From: Auanema rhodensis
Taxonomy: Eukaryota > Nematoda > Chromadorea > Rhabditida > Rhabditidae
Assembly (NCBI GenBank): GCA_964057225.1
Contig: OZ059900.1
Coordinates: 9,496,501 to 9,560,500, forward strand
DNA length: 64,000 bases
Reading direction: 5' to 3'
Shown here: piece by piece, positions 1 to 13,805 of the stretch
Position numbering within the stretch: the first letter of the stretch is position 1
Layout of the letters: every line of letters starts with the position of its first letter
Program-made: the position numbers and the translations under genes
The notes under the pieces: model-generated
The model's database searches: none
What the model saw: the letters and a program-made list of their open reading frames with translations, nothing else
What the model was told of the DNA's origin: nothing

Positions 1-422
1 ACTATTCAGACATCATTTTTCTGCTGATTTTGCGTGTTCAATTAATTGAAACTCATATATTCAATATAATATACAACAATAACTTGTATATTTTTACTAT
101 ATTACTCTCGAAATAATGAAAAATAACTGAATTGGATATGATATCTCTGCCATTCGTTTTACTAAGAGATTGACAGGAATGATTACAATTGTCATTACTC
201 TTTCAGTCGTTGGAAATGATCACAACCTCTTATACCGATGAGGTAATCACAATTTACTTCGACCAGTATCATAATTCTTAAAACTTTAGAAGGATCACAA
301 TCTTTCCAATCTTTGCAATCATCAAAAACTCTTAAATCATTCAAACCATCACACCCCTTTTAAAAGTAAAAACAACTCAAACATTCAGCCTATTGTATTA
401 AAATAAAAAATTTTAAACTAAC

Positions 423-2351
423 CATTAACAATAATTGTTAAAAGACAGTCAAATAGAGATTGCAAACGATTATTTCCCGTTGTGATAAGCTTATGGAATA
501 CCTTAATAAGAAAATTTAAAATCAACTTGTTTGATCATCATGTTACCAATATTAAGAGATCAGCATGAGTTCCAACAAATGGTTGTACATCAATTCGAGC
601 TTTGTTCTCGTACGGTTTGTTTAACCGAACACCAAAATTGCGTTCACCACTCAAAAGCAGAATTAAGAAAATTCCCATGTGAATCATACCAACACGAGCT
701 GAAACACAAATCAGATGATTATTGACATTTACAAATGCATATAGAAATTACATGGATCGTTTCGTGCTTCAGCAATGTGGTAAAGGATTGGTACCAGAAT
801 TTCTAAGACATCTGATGTTTTCAAAACATAAAACATAAACTTCTGAAAAAAAACAGAAAGTACAACATATAGTAGCTTGCTATTAATCTAACCTGATTAT
901 ATTCACAACATTTCCATAACAGTACAAGAAGTTCTTGATGAAAACTGACTTTCTTTGTTGAATTTGGCAAATATGAAGTTTGCAAGGGATTGCTGAGTAA
1001 ACGTGTCATACCCTTTAATAATTTGATTAAACTGTAACTAAATTGTTTTGTATTACCCGTAGCATCAGATCAAAGTCTTCTTCCCTATGAATACGACTGA
1101 GATAATTTAGAAAATAATTTTCTTTATAAGCACATTGATCTTCACCAGTATCATTTTCCCAATCCAAACAAGCAATTAATACCTTAAAAGTAAGGACTAT
1201 GATGAAAAAAAAAAGAAAATTATATTCCAACCTGTATTGAAGCTTCAACTAATGGCTCACGAGTATCATTAAATAATAAATAGTTATAGGGTAATCCAAG
1301 TCCAACTGGATCGTATGCACAAACAATATTCAAAAGCGAAGTGAATAATGGTAAAGCGTGGCGGTTTTCAGCCGAAGTAAAGCGAGATAGCCATCGCATT
1401 CGGTTTTCATCTAATAATTACAGGTGTTTTCTTAGATATAGCACAATTATGTCATACCAGTAACTGGAACATATATTAATTCTGAGAAGCATGCTAAGAG
1501 CAGCTTTAGAATGTCTGTTCGATGTATATCATGCTGTGCATTAGGTGGTGTTTTGGTACCAAAGCCAACACCAGCTTCCCAGATGTATTCGCAAGAATCA
1601 ACTGATTGTAAATTAATTCGATTCTGCAAAAAACTCAAATTTGATGAGTATTTAGTTATCATTATACCGCTTGTTCACTTCTATTAGGAACAGTGAATCC
1701 TGGACAGAAAAGAAGATCAGCTAAGCTATTAAGAAGCAGTGAGGCCATTGGAATTTGTTGGTCTCCCTGCAATATACTCACTTATCAATTTAATGCTATT
1801 TATGTTGACTTACATGTGGGATACATGTCCAGAAGTATCCTCTCCACTCAGAATCTTCTTGCATATATGGCATAATCCTTGTCAGCATTCGAATACAGTT
1901 GACAACCTAAGTATAAGAGTAATATGCTATACTCAAAGTAAAACTATAAAAAACTAACCTTTTTAATGCTGGCTTGCTCTGGGTTATCTCTAAATGCCAT
2001 AATTTTTTCCAATGCTTTGTAGCATAAGGCAGCAAGATTTTTAGGCGAATCATCTCTGAAAATATCAAAATGTATTAGCATATAAGAATGAAAAGCTTGT
2101 CAAAATGTAAAACCAACCGTAGTTTGCGTATATCTTCGGAAGGTATCATAGCAAACAAGTCACTGGCACATTCCACATTATCAGAAGACCACAACTGCTC
2201 CCAGAAAGCTTCATCTTCCTGAAAAACGAAGAACATAATTATTTTATAATTTTTTTAATATGTAAAAAATTTAAAATACCTGTTTGCTGCTTTTTGTTGT
2301 CAAATTTATAACCGCTTCACGAAAATTGATTTTACTTCCTTGTGCTCCCAT
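423..2351 (-). CDS. hid-1: HID1 (high-temperature-induced dauer formation 1) homolog, 5' part of gene
   Basis: HID1 is a peripheral Golgi/trans-Golgi protein needed for dense-core vesicle formation and neuropeptide secretion. Twelve exons can be joined in frame on the minus strand: 2351-2280, 2218-2118, 2055-1959, 1906-1814, 1766-1668, 1623-1458, 1410-1232, 1182-1057, 1012-893, 842-752, 698-547 and 501-423 (1375 nt, about 458 codons). The start at 2351 gives MGAQGSK, with Gly2 placed for N-myristoylation as in animal HID1. Blocks closely matching the animal family include SCEYIWEAGVGF, AYDPVGLGLPYN, NYLSRIHREEDF, LPNSTKK and LLLSGERNFGVRLNKPY. The last exon ends at a donor at 422, so roughly the C-terminal 40% of a protein of about 790 residues lies left of the window. 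Positions 1-422 look like intron. Family assignment is firm. Confidence 0.93.
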
Positions 2352-5300
2352 CACTCTACAATGCTAATTATAGCAAACAAATTATACAATTAGTTGAAGA
2401 ACTCTGTAAAATAAATTGACGTTGAAATAGAATAAATGTCGAAAAATTAAATGAATCAAGTAACAAAACGAGAAAAATAAAAACGGAAGGGATGAATCAA
2501 TTAATTGCATCAACTGCTCTGCATTAGTCGCTTTGATTTAGGAGCATAAAAACTAAAATGAGTTTTCAGAAATAATGATAAGATTAAAGACAAATCAATT
2601 GCGTACAAGAGTGTAAAAATGAATGCTATACAAATAATCAATATATAACATGTATGGTATGGAGTAGCAAATAGAAATATATGAAGTAAATTTTTTTATT
2701 TTCAGTTTCTTTATCAACTTGTAAAAAAAAAGGTAAAAATGTTTAAATGCTCTTACAACCAAATAATAACCAATAATTTTACTTTACCTCGCTGTCTTCA
2801 TCATGTTGAATCATGCAACGTTAAATTGTTTGCAACGCGCTTTGTATTCAAAAATTGGCGCGAAATTTAGAAATAAAAGTATTATAAAGTATTATATTTA
2901 TACAATTCTGCCATATCGTGTAGAATCGTATGTGTACTTTGGTTGAGTAATTGACGTTTTGACTTATTGTTACAGATGACACGTTCACCAATTTGGATTG
3001 AGGCACGCTCTAACATTCATGAAACCGCTGAACGCAGCCGCATCGCCTGAATGTGACCCGTTAGTTCTTTGCCTTATTTTCAATTCTAGATGTGAAAGCA
3101 TGGAGCGTTGTGCATATGTGCTAGTCATATACATCTATGTGTATATGAGAAACAAAATGAGACGTAAGAGAAAACGAAAAATGTGAAGAGAGCATAGGAG
3201 CGCGAAGAGAAAGAATGAGAAAGAGAGGAAGAGAGTTAGTAAAAATTGGAAAGGAAGAGAGAGAGAAAGAAAGAATGAGAGAGGGAGATAGTTAGTGAAG
3301 ATTGGAGAAAAAGATAGAAATGGGAAGACAGTTAGAGAAATGGAAAATTAATGAAAGGCAGAGGAAGAAAATGAAGCTCATGAATGAAATGGAGTATTCA
3401 ACTAGAGTCTTGATGATCATAAGACACTGGAATATATTATCTTTATATTATGTGCAATAGTATATATGTTTCTTTTTTAAAGGCTTGAATTGAAGTACTC
3501 TTTTTTCTGTGCTAATTTGAACATGAAGAAGAGCAAATGAGGAAGATTGTGTGCTAAAGAATAACATGAGATTAGTTCTACGTATTTTTGCAAAATTTAA
3601 AGAAGAAAAGAAATAGTTTTCGAAAAAATTTGGAAATAAACAATACATTTGAATCAATAAGTATAATATTGAAATTATTTATGACAAGCATATTTTAAAA
3701 TAATTTTTTTCTTGAAAATGGAAATGAAAATAAAACGTAATAAAGAAATAGACATTCAGAGCTATGAATGGAAAACTGAAGGTAGCTGAATGAGAAAAAA
3801 AAGATCTGATTGTATTCTGGCTGTAAGAGGGGATAAGGGTTGGAGGAGCGGATTGCTATTGCGTAGAATGTAAATAAATATTTTAAGCGGTTAGAATAGC
3901 TTTCTTCAGAAGTTTTCACGCTAATTTTTTTTAAAGTTCAACAAATTTAAATATTGGTGAAAATGACCATGAGTTTTGAAGAAAATGACGCTCAGTTCTC
4001 TGTTTCATTGTATGAGTGCGGCAAATTTGTTTCAAAAAAAGATTGCAAGTGATTGAACGACCCTATATTTTTTCGATCTGGGTAGATAAGAAAAAATTCA
4101 GAAAGCAATTGAGGGAAGAAAAGAAAGAAAGATTTACATTTTTTATGTTATGAGAATAATAAGATTACGAGAGAAAGGAAGGCAATATGTCAATTCAGAA
4201 TTCGTTCAATGATCAGATGGCATGAACTTTACTTTTAGTCAACAATTTTCTTTACACCCACTTTGCTCGAGCTTAAGTTATTAAAAATTCAACGTAGAAC
4301 TTTAAAATTGTGAATTTGTGTCCTTCTACGTTTTCTTATATTCAACTTGCTCAGTAAATTTCTGGTTCAAGCTGAACACATATAGCTGAAAGATATGTAT
4401 AAATATAACTAGATGAGATCTTCAATATATGCATATATAGTAAAAAAATTAATTATATGTATATGCTAATAAACATGAATGATCAGTGTTGTTTGAGAAA
4501 TACTCGAAGAGCTTTAATTGAAGCCAATTAAATCTTTATCTATTCTTTTCTGACAATTAAGGGCTGGGAGAATGGAACACAAGTCTTTTTTCAGCTGAGC
4601 GAAAATATGAGAGAAAAGGTTGAATGATGTTATATATTTTTTAACGAATAATTGATTGAAAAATGAGAAATTAACTAAATTTAGATTTTTTCAGTAAAAA
4701 ATTCGAATAAGTAGCCGGTTCATAATGAATATAACTAACTATACTTACTTTTCTTTTCTAATATAAGCTCAAAACGTATAATATTCTAGATGATGACTTT
4801 ATTGAAGCTTTTCGAAATGTTTTTCTTATATAAGAATTCAGTATTTTGAAAGCGTTTGATGAATGCTTCCAAAAAAAAATAGAAAAGGCTGTGTGACTTG
4901 TATTTGAAATATCCAGGAAATGTGAGAGTGAGAAGCAGCAAACTGACGTATGGAAATAATGAAGAAGAAACAGGAAGTGATTAAAATAAATAAAATACTT
5001 TATATGTATTTGGAGGCAAATAAGAAAAAAACTTATTCGTTGAATCTTCAAATGGATTATAGAGAAATTAGACATTAGAGAAGAGAAGAGATTATAAATT
5101 TATTTAGAATAAACGTGAAATAGAATATTCTTGTAATAGCAGTGATACTATAAAAGGAGATTGAAGCATGCTATGAGTTGTGCATGTTTTAGCTATTAGT
5201 TTCATCTAATACGCAATAACTATTTTTATAGCCTGAATATATGAATTGGATATGAATGCAATTAGAGAAAAAATCAATAAATCAAACAAATGTATTAAGC

Positions 5301-8300
5301 TAAGCAATACAGGCATAGAATGAATAAGAGTTAAGTTAGATATTTCAATGTTTCTACTGAAAAAGTGTTTTTTGAACTGAAATTTCATTCTTTAATCAAC
5401 AGAATCCACTCTTTTTTTATTAATGCTCTTTATTCGTTGTTCGGTATAATGTTTGTATAGCATACATGTCGGTGGCATGCAAGCTGAAGCGTTCATGCTA
5501 GAATAGAAATTGGAAAATAAGGAAAGAGAAATAAAAGCGAAATGAAGAGGAAGGCATGATGACATAAAATAAATGCCAAAATGCCAGAATCGAAATCAGT
5601 AAATTACACGTCATATATGTTGACCAGAGATGATGTATCGAAAGATGAATCAGAGTTGTGAAGCGGTTGTAAGAGAAGACGTAATGAAAAAGATGTAAGT
5701 TGTATAACTATACAAATTATTTTCATATCATATGCTTCAAACTAATCTCCTTTTTCAATTTCCGGAATATATAGATATAATAGTTTCTACTATGACATAT
5801 GAGCAATAGCTTTATCCCATTTGTAAATATATAATGAAATGTCAAGCCATTCAAAAAATGAAGCAGGGCGGAAACGTAAAAAAGTGCAAAACTCAGTCAA
5901 GGTTAGTAATATATGAATGCATCTTCGTATGAAACCTGCACTATATAGTATATATATATATTCTACTTGTTGTGAGAGCTATAAATTTGCTCATGTCGTC
6001 TTAGATGACGTAGGCTAGAATATGTGTATAATTAATCTGCTAATTGGAATTCTAAGGATTTCGGCATAAGCCCACTTTTCAATGCGGCTTTAGTTGAATA
6101 ACACTAAATCCAATATAGCTCAGAAACGTTCTAAGCTCAGCAGCTTCTATATTTGCTGAGAATTTAGCGTGACTACTAATGAATTCAATGTTTCAAAGTA
6201 TACAATCTCGTATTCAACAAGTTAAGTATAACGAAAAAAAATTCAGTATAGCAAGTAGAGCTCAAATGAAATATACTAAATAGTTAGTCATATGCTCATC
6301 GGAACTAAAAATATATGTTGAATAGCATCATTCATCAAGGAAATAAGCAATAAGCAACATTAGTCACTGCATTTGCTCTCACTATTGATCTGACAGAGCA
6401 TCTCCATCATTATTAAAATATTGTTAGCGAACAACATGGCAATATTAATTGACAAACATGTGATTTATGATGACATAAATGAGATTACTATCGATTTTTA
6501 TATCTACGAGAACATGATATTAATCGATTTATAAAAACCTTTTTTGGATATAATTTCATATTATTATGTGTTTGAATTTGTTTTTCTTTTTTATATATTT
6601 TCATCATTATAAAATAATAATATTGTTTGTCATTTATGAAAAAAAAACAAGATGCAGGTGCTTCAAAATCAATATTTAATATATTTTGTGTTTTTCAAAT
6701 AAAATTTTATAATGATGAATATTCTATTTTGATTATTTACTCATCAAAAAATATTAAAAAACGTTGAATTATTTCATTTTTACTCAAATATAAATTTATA
6801 TTTCTTTTTGGAATGATAGTTCTAGAATGTTTTACTTATAGAAGTTGTCTGATCATCTATTCTATAACGTAAAAGAACAAAAAACTGAGTATAAATTCAA
6901 GAGACGCAGACAGATAGGCTTAGCATCTGTAAAAGGAAAGAAAAGCAGATGTCTGCTTGGTATAAGACACATGGCCTAAGCCATTGAATAAAATAGAGAG
7001 GACTAATCCAGAAAAAAGGTTATTAGACAATACAATAGAATTGAGTTTTGAGGAAAGAGAGAAGATTACAGGGCGTTGAGAGAATAAGAGAAAATAAAAA
7101 TCTAGGATAGATAATAGGTCATTAGAAACGTCAAGAGAATCCTCTCAACAAAAAAAAAGGAGGACATATGTGAAAATGGATTACTGAGATTAGTTCATGG
7201 GATAATTCATGAAAATAAAGATCATTATAGACATAGATGAGATTTTACAGCATATAGATAGTTCAAATATCATAGAGCGAAGAGAAACTAAATGTACAAA
7301 TAGGAATAGTAATGAATTGAATGAAGAAGTTAAATGAAATTTTAGTGAATTTTCATTTTCAATCTAATTTACATAAAAGAATATGATGTTTAAATGGATT
7401 TAGGTTATTATAAGCTACTGATCGCCTACATTACAACCTACATCAATTAGCTTGTCCTATGAAAAGCCTTTTTTTGCAAATACACTATTGCTATATAAAG
7501 ACAATGAAAAGATGGTAAAATTCATTCTTTTCATGTTCGTTTTTTAGATTTTCCTCATCTGCTCTTGTCTTTTGAGTTCGTTTTCTTTTGTCTTTTCAAC
7601 TGAAAAAACAAAAATGAAGATTGAGAAGATTGTATGAATACGAATAGTTCCTTTTTTAACTTATATTGTATAACTTCTTTCATTCTCCTTTCTCTTTCAT
7701 GTTATTCATCTTTGTCTACATTTCTAGACAAATATGACAAAGAATTCTCAACAACTTTAATCAAATGAATCATTGACCAAATCATAGCGAATCATAGTTC
7801 AAAAAAAAAAAATTAATCGCAGTTCATGTTTTTTAAAACAGTTTTTCTTAATCATGTTTCGAGAATATAAACAATTTGTTTATTCATGTATAAATTGATA
7901 ATATTAATTTAATTCGCATTATTCATAATGTTTTATCTTTGAATTATTTTAAAATCAATACTAATCATAAATCAAATATAATCATATTCAACTGTTTTCA
8001 ATATTCCATTATTCAATTTTTGTTAATTTCATATATTATTATTTGTTTTAATCTTCATGTTTTGAATGAATACAGACAACATTTCAATTCTCTTGATATC
8101 GTCAAGTTTCAAACTAACAAGAAACTTTGGTTGTATTATCTTTTTCTAAAATAGTATTATAGAATATAACAACAATCTATATAATGTATAGCAGTAATTA
8201 TTAGTATTATACACCTTGTTTTGTAGCTTTTGTTCTATATACATACAATTATTCACCAAACTACACATATTTATGTATAGGCGCGATATATTCTCGTAGT

Positions 8301-11300
8301 TAATGACTTCAAAAAATTCATTTGTTTACTATTTATGTCATTTCTTTTTCTCATTGCCCAAGTAATTTCCTCTTTTTTTCTTGTCACTTCTATTTAACTT
8401 ACTTTTTTTTGCAAATCTACATTACTTGTTTTATTTTAGATATAATAGAATATTTTGAAATAGTTTATTTTTCACTTTAATTATATTATTTTCGAAACAT
8501 TTTTGAAAACTGTAACCTCTAGGTTGTCAATATATTTGAGGTACAGACTTTGGGTATGGTTGCAAACTTCTCCAAACAATTCATTAGCTCTCTTCAGATA
8601 CACGGTCAATGGCTCATTGAATCTCATCAGATTCTGTTGAATTCTTAGAATTATTTGAACAATTTTCTGAATATATTTCAATGAATTACTTGTGATGAAA
8701 CAGGTTTCTTACTGACAAAATTTCGTAGAATCTGAATTTGTCACTAACACTCAGATGTGTGAGAAAGTTAGTTTATTCACTTGTAATATTGAAATATTCG
8801 TACAAAATGGAATCAAATCAGTCGGTGTATTCTTGCAAATTTGTTGTATTTGTTTAGCAATTCTGTACAGTTCCTAATATAAAATGATGTAAATATGTTG
8901 AATAAGTTTAAACAATCTTGGTTGTTAATCTCATGTTTACAACATGTTGCAATGCTGCTCATCCATCGTTATTCCATACGCGTATGAATGTTATCAGATT
9001 TTATAAAACACTTTTGGCCATACGCTTCCACTTTTTGAATGAAATCAAAAGATATATATATGAATCATTGCATAGCACTTATACAACAGCCTTCTCTATC
9101 TTTCCCTTTTCGTAATGCTTTGACATTTAATGCTTGCGGCTTCCATTTTCTTTTTTTTTCATCATTTCATCTTTGCAAATATATTTTTCATTCTAATGTT
9201 TAAAGCTGTACGATTTTACATTTTTCTTATTCTGATCAATCAACTAATTCATATTTTTGTCCATCATCTTCAGCCCTTTTCAATCTGTTTTGCGTCTTTC
9301 ATCGTCTTCCATCTCTATCTATCTCGTCAATGTATAGCATGAGCAATATGTGCTAAGGTTCTTCAGATGACCCGACCAGTTCAGGCGAATACTTGACCCC
9401 CCTCAACCTTCTCTTGCTGCTATCGCACAATCTGTGCTTGTGCGTATATGTTAGCTGCTTTGCTTATTTTTTTTTAAACTTGTAGACTTTTAATGCAAAT
9501 TTTTTTTCAAAACTTTTGTGATTGTGATGCAAGTGCACGAGTTAAAATAAACTTGTCACATCTGTTTTTTTTTCCATTTATGCTCAATACATCTCTTTTT
9601 GACGTTTTTACATATCATGCTGTCATGTACACGTTATTCTGTTTACAAGCATTCAGTCCCACTATTTAGAACTTCTTTGTGTTCCGTCTCGCGAAATGTT
9701 TGCTTATCTCGTGTGCCGTGCTCATTTGACCTAGAATGCCTGCTTGTCTAAGCATTCCGATAAACGACGCATGCAAACAAACGCAGCATGATTGAGTATT
9801 GAATGCAGGTAACGCCATGAAGAGGCATATAACTACAGGATCAAAAGAAAACTTGAGTGAGAATACCACAAATATAACATTTAAATGCTAGGCGAAAAGA
9901 AATATAATTTTATTTTTGCAAAATGCTCAGAATTTAGCAGATTTTAGTAAATCTTAGACGAAACATATAAAGAGAGATGAAATGAAAAGATTAGAGGAGC
10001 ATGTAACTGAAAAGAGCGAAAAGAGAGAATACACGAATGAGACAGTGAGTAATGGAACTAAGAAGCTTGGTCAGAATAAGTGAGGATCAAAACCGCATGA
10101 TGAACACTTATTCAGTCGAATGAACATGTTTAGGCCAAAAATATTCTATTTGGTTTTTCTTGGAATTTTAAAGACTATTATAAAAACATTTTTAAAAATA
10201 GTGTTCTTGATTACAAATACTATTACTCACGACCATGCATTTCCGGCCGATTTACTATCAATATTCAATATTTATTCACTAAAACTATTATAATTATATA
10301 GAATATTAGCAAGTGAGTCAGATAATGAATCATTACTTACTCATAAAAGGAGCATAAAACCTGTTTTCTCTACCGGACCTTCTTAGATTCAGTTCCGACA
10401 ACGTATTAAGTATTTATAAGTAATTCAAAACATCCCGCCACGTATTCATCTATGTAATTATGGTCAAAGAGTATTCTGAAATGTGTGTTTATTTCGTTAC
10501 TTACCAGATATGTGTTCGTTTGAAATTATTTTCTTTTTCATCTTATTCTTTCATATTTCTTTTTTTTTTCTCATTTTCATACTTTTCAATTCTCTAGACA
10601 ATTTATTTCTTAACTTTTTTTCTAGCCTCGTCTTTTTACCCGTTCTCTCTATCTTTTTCTCTTTATCTATCTGTCCTCTGCCAACTTTTTTTCCTATTTC
10701 CTCTCGCCCGCACTTGCAATCTGTCCACATTGCTTGTCATCTGACTAACAAAACTCATATACTAGTGCATGTTCGTTTTCCTTTTTTTTGTAACAGGGTA
10801 ACATTCAGCGAATTTTTTTCTTCAAACCACCTCCTCTTTCTGTTTCCCTTTCTCTCCATGTTTCTCTACACATCTCTCTTTTTTCCATTTTCAAATAACA
10901 TACTCTTCTTGCTATGTACATATAGAAATACCACGCCCATTCTTGTCCGAAGCCCCTGACGGACGTCGAACGAGAGAGAGTTCCTATTCAACTTTTTTCT
11001 CTGTTTCTCTAATCTCTAGAACACTCTTCAGTATGTATTATGTATATCCATCGGTCGTCTCGTTATTCTCTCCCGCAGTGCACTACTTCCTATTGTGCCA
11101 TACTCTTCTGCAGCTATAGTCCAGCGTAACCTGACAGTTTCTTTCGCATGCTCTTCTTCAACATAGCTCCTATTGCTACAGCAGATCGCTCTCACGTTCT
11201 CGTACTCTCATAGTTTTTTTCATCTTTTTCTCTTTTTTATTGCTCATTATTTTATTGTTTTACTAATCTCTAGCCAATCTCGATCCACATGTACTACCTA

Positions 11301-11629
11301 TAGCTGTATAGGTAGCCACTATACTCATATAGGTAATCTCATCTCTATCTAATCGCATCTCATCCACTCTCCTAATCTTACATACTATTTCTTAATACAT
11401 TCATCGACCTTATCTAACTAGTAATTACCAATATCTCCAACTGTACTTGTTTGTTGCAGCGTGGGTATAGATCAAACCACCAATAACTACTACTACTACA
11501 ACAACTACAGCTAGTACAACACATATATACTTCACCAACCAATTTCACGGCTCTACCTATTATTATTCAACTAAATTTCAAAATCTCTCACACTATCTTC
11601 AAGAGCTTTAGCGCCAATATTTCATTGCT
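2352..11629. other. Long gene-free interval between HID1 and the Rab gene
   Basis: About 9.3 kb separating the 5' ends of two divergent genes. I see no exon chain, RNA gene or mobile-element open frame. Purine-rich (GAGA-like) tracts lie near 3180-3400, and pyrimidine-rich tracts near 10500-11300 lead into the Rab gene. Short stretches of higher GC, for example 9345-9440 and 9670-9840, stand out in the AT-rich background and could be regulatory, but nothing specific can be assigned. Open frames here are short and low-complexity. Confidence 0.6.
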
Positions 11630-13805
11630 ATGAGCTATAATCATTTATTTAAAGTGAGTTTCATTCATTTTTATGAAAAAAAATTTCTGCTGAAAAATGG
11701 CATTTGCTCCAACTATGTTCCATGCCGCATTGACGCCTTATTGTCTCCAAGCGTTCTCACGGTTTATAAATTGGAATTTTTAAGTAGTAATCAATAATAA
11801 CATTATTTCATTTTTTGATATTTACTGAACAAATAGATCGACGACGGCGGATTTTCTTACATCGAAAAGATATTGAATAAACTATAGTTTGAATAATATA
11901 TTCTTCTTGTAAATTCATAATTCGATATGTTTCGAAAAAACTTTTTTTTCTTTTCATCCTGTGGTCAGTTTTATTCTGAAAACCTATGATTGTATGATAA
12001 ATCATGCACGTTATTATCAAGGTCAACAATAGTAGATCATACATTGTTTAATACTTAATTGGTAAAAACCGATCAACATTGTATGATATGATAAGATTTT
12101 TCATCAAAAATGAAATGTAATATACTAAACGATCACGAAAATAGAAAGAATATTGATTTCCAAAGTTTCTTGAATAAAAACATTTTTTATTCTTTTAGAA
12201 ACATAAATAATATAGTTTAATATGTAGTTCTCAAAGTATTAAATTATCAAACACTGTTTAGTTCTTGAAAGTTTATATGATTAATGATTGAAATACAACT
12301 GTTTGGCTGAGTTTCAACTGAGTTATTTGCCAAAAAAAGTTGGCAGAATACCAAATAGGATTACACTTCCGTTTTTCACTACTATTCATCAATAAACCGA
12401 TGAAATAGCTTTCGTGAAAAAGAATATAATTTTACCTCGAGCATATTTTCTTGATAGAAGTGAAAAAAAGTTTTTTTAGACAATCTTCGTTTGTAGTGAA
12501 TATTCAAAAAAAGCATTTCTTTGTCGTATTCATTTCTATAATACTAATTCTGTCCAAATAAATCTTAGCAAGAAAGCGAATTAGTTAATACATGAATGAA
12601 TTTGATTGTGAGGTCTGACAGAATTATGGCAATAGGTTAAGGTACGCCAACCTATACACTATATTATGCTGACCTAGATTATCTTCTAAACTCTACCTAA
12701 TAGCGCAAAATCTATTGTTTGGCGGGTATTTTCACACAAGCAAAATCATGTTTATAATGTTCACAATTTCTGCTTAATTAACCTTAACAGCCTATTTCAT
12801 ATAATTTTTTCTTACAGATTGTCGTAGTTGGTGACCACAACTGTGGAAAATCATGCATTCTTTTGCGATTCGCTGAGAACACATTTAGATGCAATCATAT
12901 TAGCACGTTAGGAGTGGATTTCAAGTTAAAAACTATTAAATTGGGCAGAGATAAGGTATATAACAGCTTTAGTGTCAATATTTTCACATAATAATCATAT
13001 ATTTTTCATAAGAAAATCAATTAACTAGAACGTTTTGAAAATATTATATAAGAAAAATTTCATTTTTCAAATAAAATGCGAAGAAAAAAAAATTATTTGA
13101 TTTATTCATTATTCATTCCAGATTCGTCTCGAGCTATGGGATACAGCAGGCATGGAACGTTATAGAACTATCTACAATTCATATTATCATTCTGCTCATG
13201 GTGTCATGTGTGTGTATGACATGACAAATGAAAAATCATTTGAAAATTTGGAAAATTATTGGCTCAAAGAGATACGTCAGAATGCGCCCTCGAACGCTGT
13301 TTTAATGATTGTAGGCAATAAGGCTGATTTGGAAGGAGAACGCAAGGTAATTAAAATTTTATATTCTATAAAACTAGAAAAAAAATGCTACGAAAAAAAT
13401 ATGATTGAAAGAATGAAATGGAAAAAAATAAAATTCAGGTTGACTTTGATCGGGCGGAACGACTAGCTACCAAATTAGGAGTATCATTATACGAAGTTTC
13501 AGCTAAGACAGGTATTAGCTTTTATCTTTGTTTTATATATTTATTCTACTTTAAGGAATTAATTGTGAAGAAGCTTTTCACACGTTGGCTTCGGCAATGC
13601 GAGATCGTGTGAGTGCAGCCAATTTGAATTCTGATGATTCCGATGATCAACAGGTAAACATTGTTCTTTCATTAAATGATTGTAACTCATTTTTTAGGAA
13701 TTTTCCGCTGCTTTCCACGTTGATGGTGTTATCCTGTCGGAAAAGAAAGCAACATCTCTATCGTCGTGTTGTTCACAAGCCCAACAGCCTCCTACTTTTG
13801 TATAA
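11630..13805 (+). CDS. Divergent Rab-family small GTPase
   Basis: Rab GTPases switch between GDP and GTP states to direct vesicle traffic. Six exons join in phase: 11630-11653, 12818-12955, 13122-13346, 13439-13511, 13556-13653 and 13698-13805, giving 221 aa. The tiny first exon (MSYNHLFK) splices across a 1.16 kb intron to the P-loop exon. Visible motifs are the P-loop GDHNCGKS (13-20), switch I STLGVDF with Thr38, WDTAGMER (60-67), NKAD (120-123) and SAK (150-152). It resembles the Rab1/8/10/35 group but I cannot assign a subfamily. Two oddities: the catalytic Gln after DTAG is Met65, and the C-terminus has a Cys-Cys pair at 210-211 followed by ten more residues, so it lacks the usual terminal CC or CXC prenylation signal. 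The last exon could be wrong; the rest of the model is well supported. Confidence 0.9.

Noticed and set aside
10483..10959. 158-codon open frame, Phe/Ser-rich
   Set aside because: The pyrimidine-rich DNA gives biased FFSLF-type translation; it has no domain, no splice context and lies in promoter-like sequence.
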